From the NCBI RefSeq assembly GCF_040361435.1, contig NZ_APNL01000018.1:1-64000 (forward strand): DNA of 64,000 bases, read 5' to 3'. A program made the translations under genes and the position numbers. How positions within the stretch are numbered: position 1 is the stretch's first letter; every line of letters begins with the position of its first letter. The notes under the pieces are model-generated. The model ran no database searches and was not told the origin of the DNA. It was given only the letters and a program-made list of their open reading frames with translations. The DNA is from Salinisphaera sp002433465. Its GTDB lineage: Bacteria > Pseudomonadota > Gammaproteobacteria > Nevskiales > Salinisphaeraceae. Shown piece after piece: positions 63,214-64,000 of the stretch.

Positions 63214-64000
63214 TGGACAGCATCGACATCCTGCCGCTGGTCTGGTTTGGCGTTATCGCCTTTGGCGTATTCATGTACGTGCTGCTGGACGGCTTCGTGC
63301 TGGGCATCGGCATTCTCTGCGGCGTGGCGTACGGCGAGGCCGAGCGCGACATCATGATGAACTCGGTCGCGCCGATCTGGGACGGCAATGAAACCTGGCT
63401 GGTGCTGGGCGGCGTGGCGCTGCTGGCCGCGTTCCCACCGGCGTACACGGTGCTGCTGCCGGCGCTCTATCTGCCGCTGACCGGCATGCTCATCGCGTTG
63501 ATCTTTCGCGGCGTGGCGTTCGAGTTCCGTTTCAAGGCGCGGCGCAAGCTCGGCTGGAATCTGGCCTTCGTGCTGGGCTCGCTGGTGGCCACCTTCTTCC
63601 AGGGCGTCACTCTCGGTGCGATCGTGCAGGGCATTGAAGCCAACGGCGCCCAGTACGTGGGCGGCTCTTTCGACTGGTTCTCGGGCTTTACCATGCTCAC
63701 CGGTTTTGCGCTGGTGGCCGGCTATGCGCTACTGGGCGCGACCTGGGTGGTGATGAAGACCACCGGTCTGTTGCAGGACCGGGCCTATCGCTGGTCGCGC
63801 ACGCTGCTGACCGCGGTGATCGTGTTCATGGCGCTGGTGAGCGTCTACGTGCCGTTTCTGGACGGCAACTATGCCGAGCGCTGGTTCGGCTTCCCGCATG
63901 CGCTGCTGCTGGTGCCGTTCCCGCTGCTGGGCGTGGTGGTGTCTTACTTTCTCTATCGCAGCGTGGCCGCGCGTTACGAGTACTGGCCGTTTCTGCTGTC
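63213..64000 (+). CDS. cydB: Cytochrome bd-type quinol oxidase subunit II (partial)
   Basis: First 262 residues of CydB; the gene runs past the right edge. ATG 63213 (or 63210) lies inside the cydA stop, with AGGAGAAG just before. The family signature A-P-I-W-D-G-N-E-T-W-L-V is present, and several helices are visible. Forms the heterodimer with CydA. Confidence 0.94.
   Translation, partial: MDSIDILPLVWFGVIAFGVFMYVLLDGFVLGIGILCGVAYGEAERDIMMNSVAPIWDGNETWLVLGGVALLAAFPPAYTVLLPALYLPLTGMLIALIFRGVAFEFRFKARRKLGWNLAFVLGSLVATFFQGVTLGAIVQGIEANGAQYVGGSFDWFSGFTMLTGFALVAGYALLGATWVVMKTTGLLQDRAYRWSRTLLTAVIVFMALVSVYVPFLDGNYAERWFGFPHALLLVPFPLLGVVVSYFLYRSVAARYEYWPFLL

Noticed and set aside
1..64000. tRNA, rRNA, insertion sequence or prophage
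   Set aside because: No cloverleaf, ribosomal RNA segment, transposase or phage structural gene was recognised by reading.

Overview
The window is GC-rich (roughly 65%), gene-dense, Gram-negative chromosomal DNA. Its content points to an aerobic, heterotrophic, probably marine or halotolerant gammaproteobacterium: TRAP and TAXI-TRAP transporters, a TonB/ExbBD system, an RND efflux pump with a TolC partner, a cyanide-insensitive-type bd oxidase, and acidic tails on several proteins. A Salinisphaera-like organism fits, but this is an impression from gene content; there is no rRNA, tRNA or phylogenetic marker here to settle it. No CRISPR array, prophage, transposase or integrase was seen.

Layout. 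0-5.3 kb: rhomboid protease; a TRAP binding protein whose small and large permease genes lie convergently about 2 kb away, with two A/T-richer genes between. 5.5-8.9 kb: a large Ntn-hydrolase lipoprotein (penicillin/AHL acylase family) and a small lipoprotein. 9.1-11.6 kb: exbB-exbD-exbD-tonB operon. 11.8-15.2 kb: acetyl-CoA synthetase and thiolase, then an intergenic region holding what looks like a sigma-54-dependent small RNA (about 15370-15482), the most interesting signal in the window. 15.6-23.4 kb: chemoreceptor and a three-gene RND efflux operon. 23.6-25.1 kb: HNH endonuclease, DUF4197 protein and a 110-bp inverted-repeat element. 25.2-34.4 kb: a molybdenum/formate module (mobA, moeA, OFA-type transporter with a 45-aa partner, a Bacillus YrhE/YjgC-type formate dehydrogenase with its DUF1641 partner, an AEC transporter, fdhD). 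34.5-38.3 kb: TAXI-TRAP system with DUF1850.

38.4-49.1 kb: small acidic protein, two EamA transporters, a LysR regulator, uracil salvage (upp, uraA), a Baeyer-Villiger-type monooxygenase, an aromatic/aspartate aminotransferase and a UvrD-type helicase. 49.1-52.7 kb: a second inverted-repeat element, a yeast Fcy1-like cytosine deaminase, and a three-gene operon carrying the three domains of LigD as separate proteins, followed by REP-like hairpins. 52.8-59 kb: hydrolase, GltS-type symporter, a broken small gene, and a MocR regulator divergent from a GNAT-azoreductase-AhpD-like operon. 59.3-64 kb: YbaK, a MntA/HepT toxin-antitoxin pair, moaA, and cydAB running off the right edge.

How the parts fit. 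mobA, moeA, moaA and fdhD serve the molybdenum cofactor needed by the formate dehydrogenase, and the OFA transporter may bring in its substrate or a precursor. Cytosine deaminase, UraA and Upp together would turn cytosine and uracil into UMP. Acs and thiolase handle acetate and acetyl-CoA. The small RNA sits next to this acetate/thiolase block and would answer to a sigma-54 enhancer-binding protein not encoded in the window.
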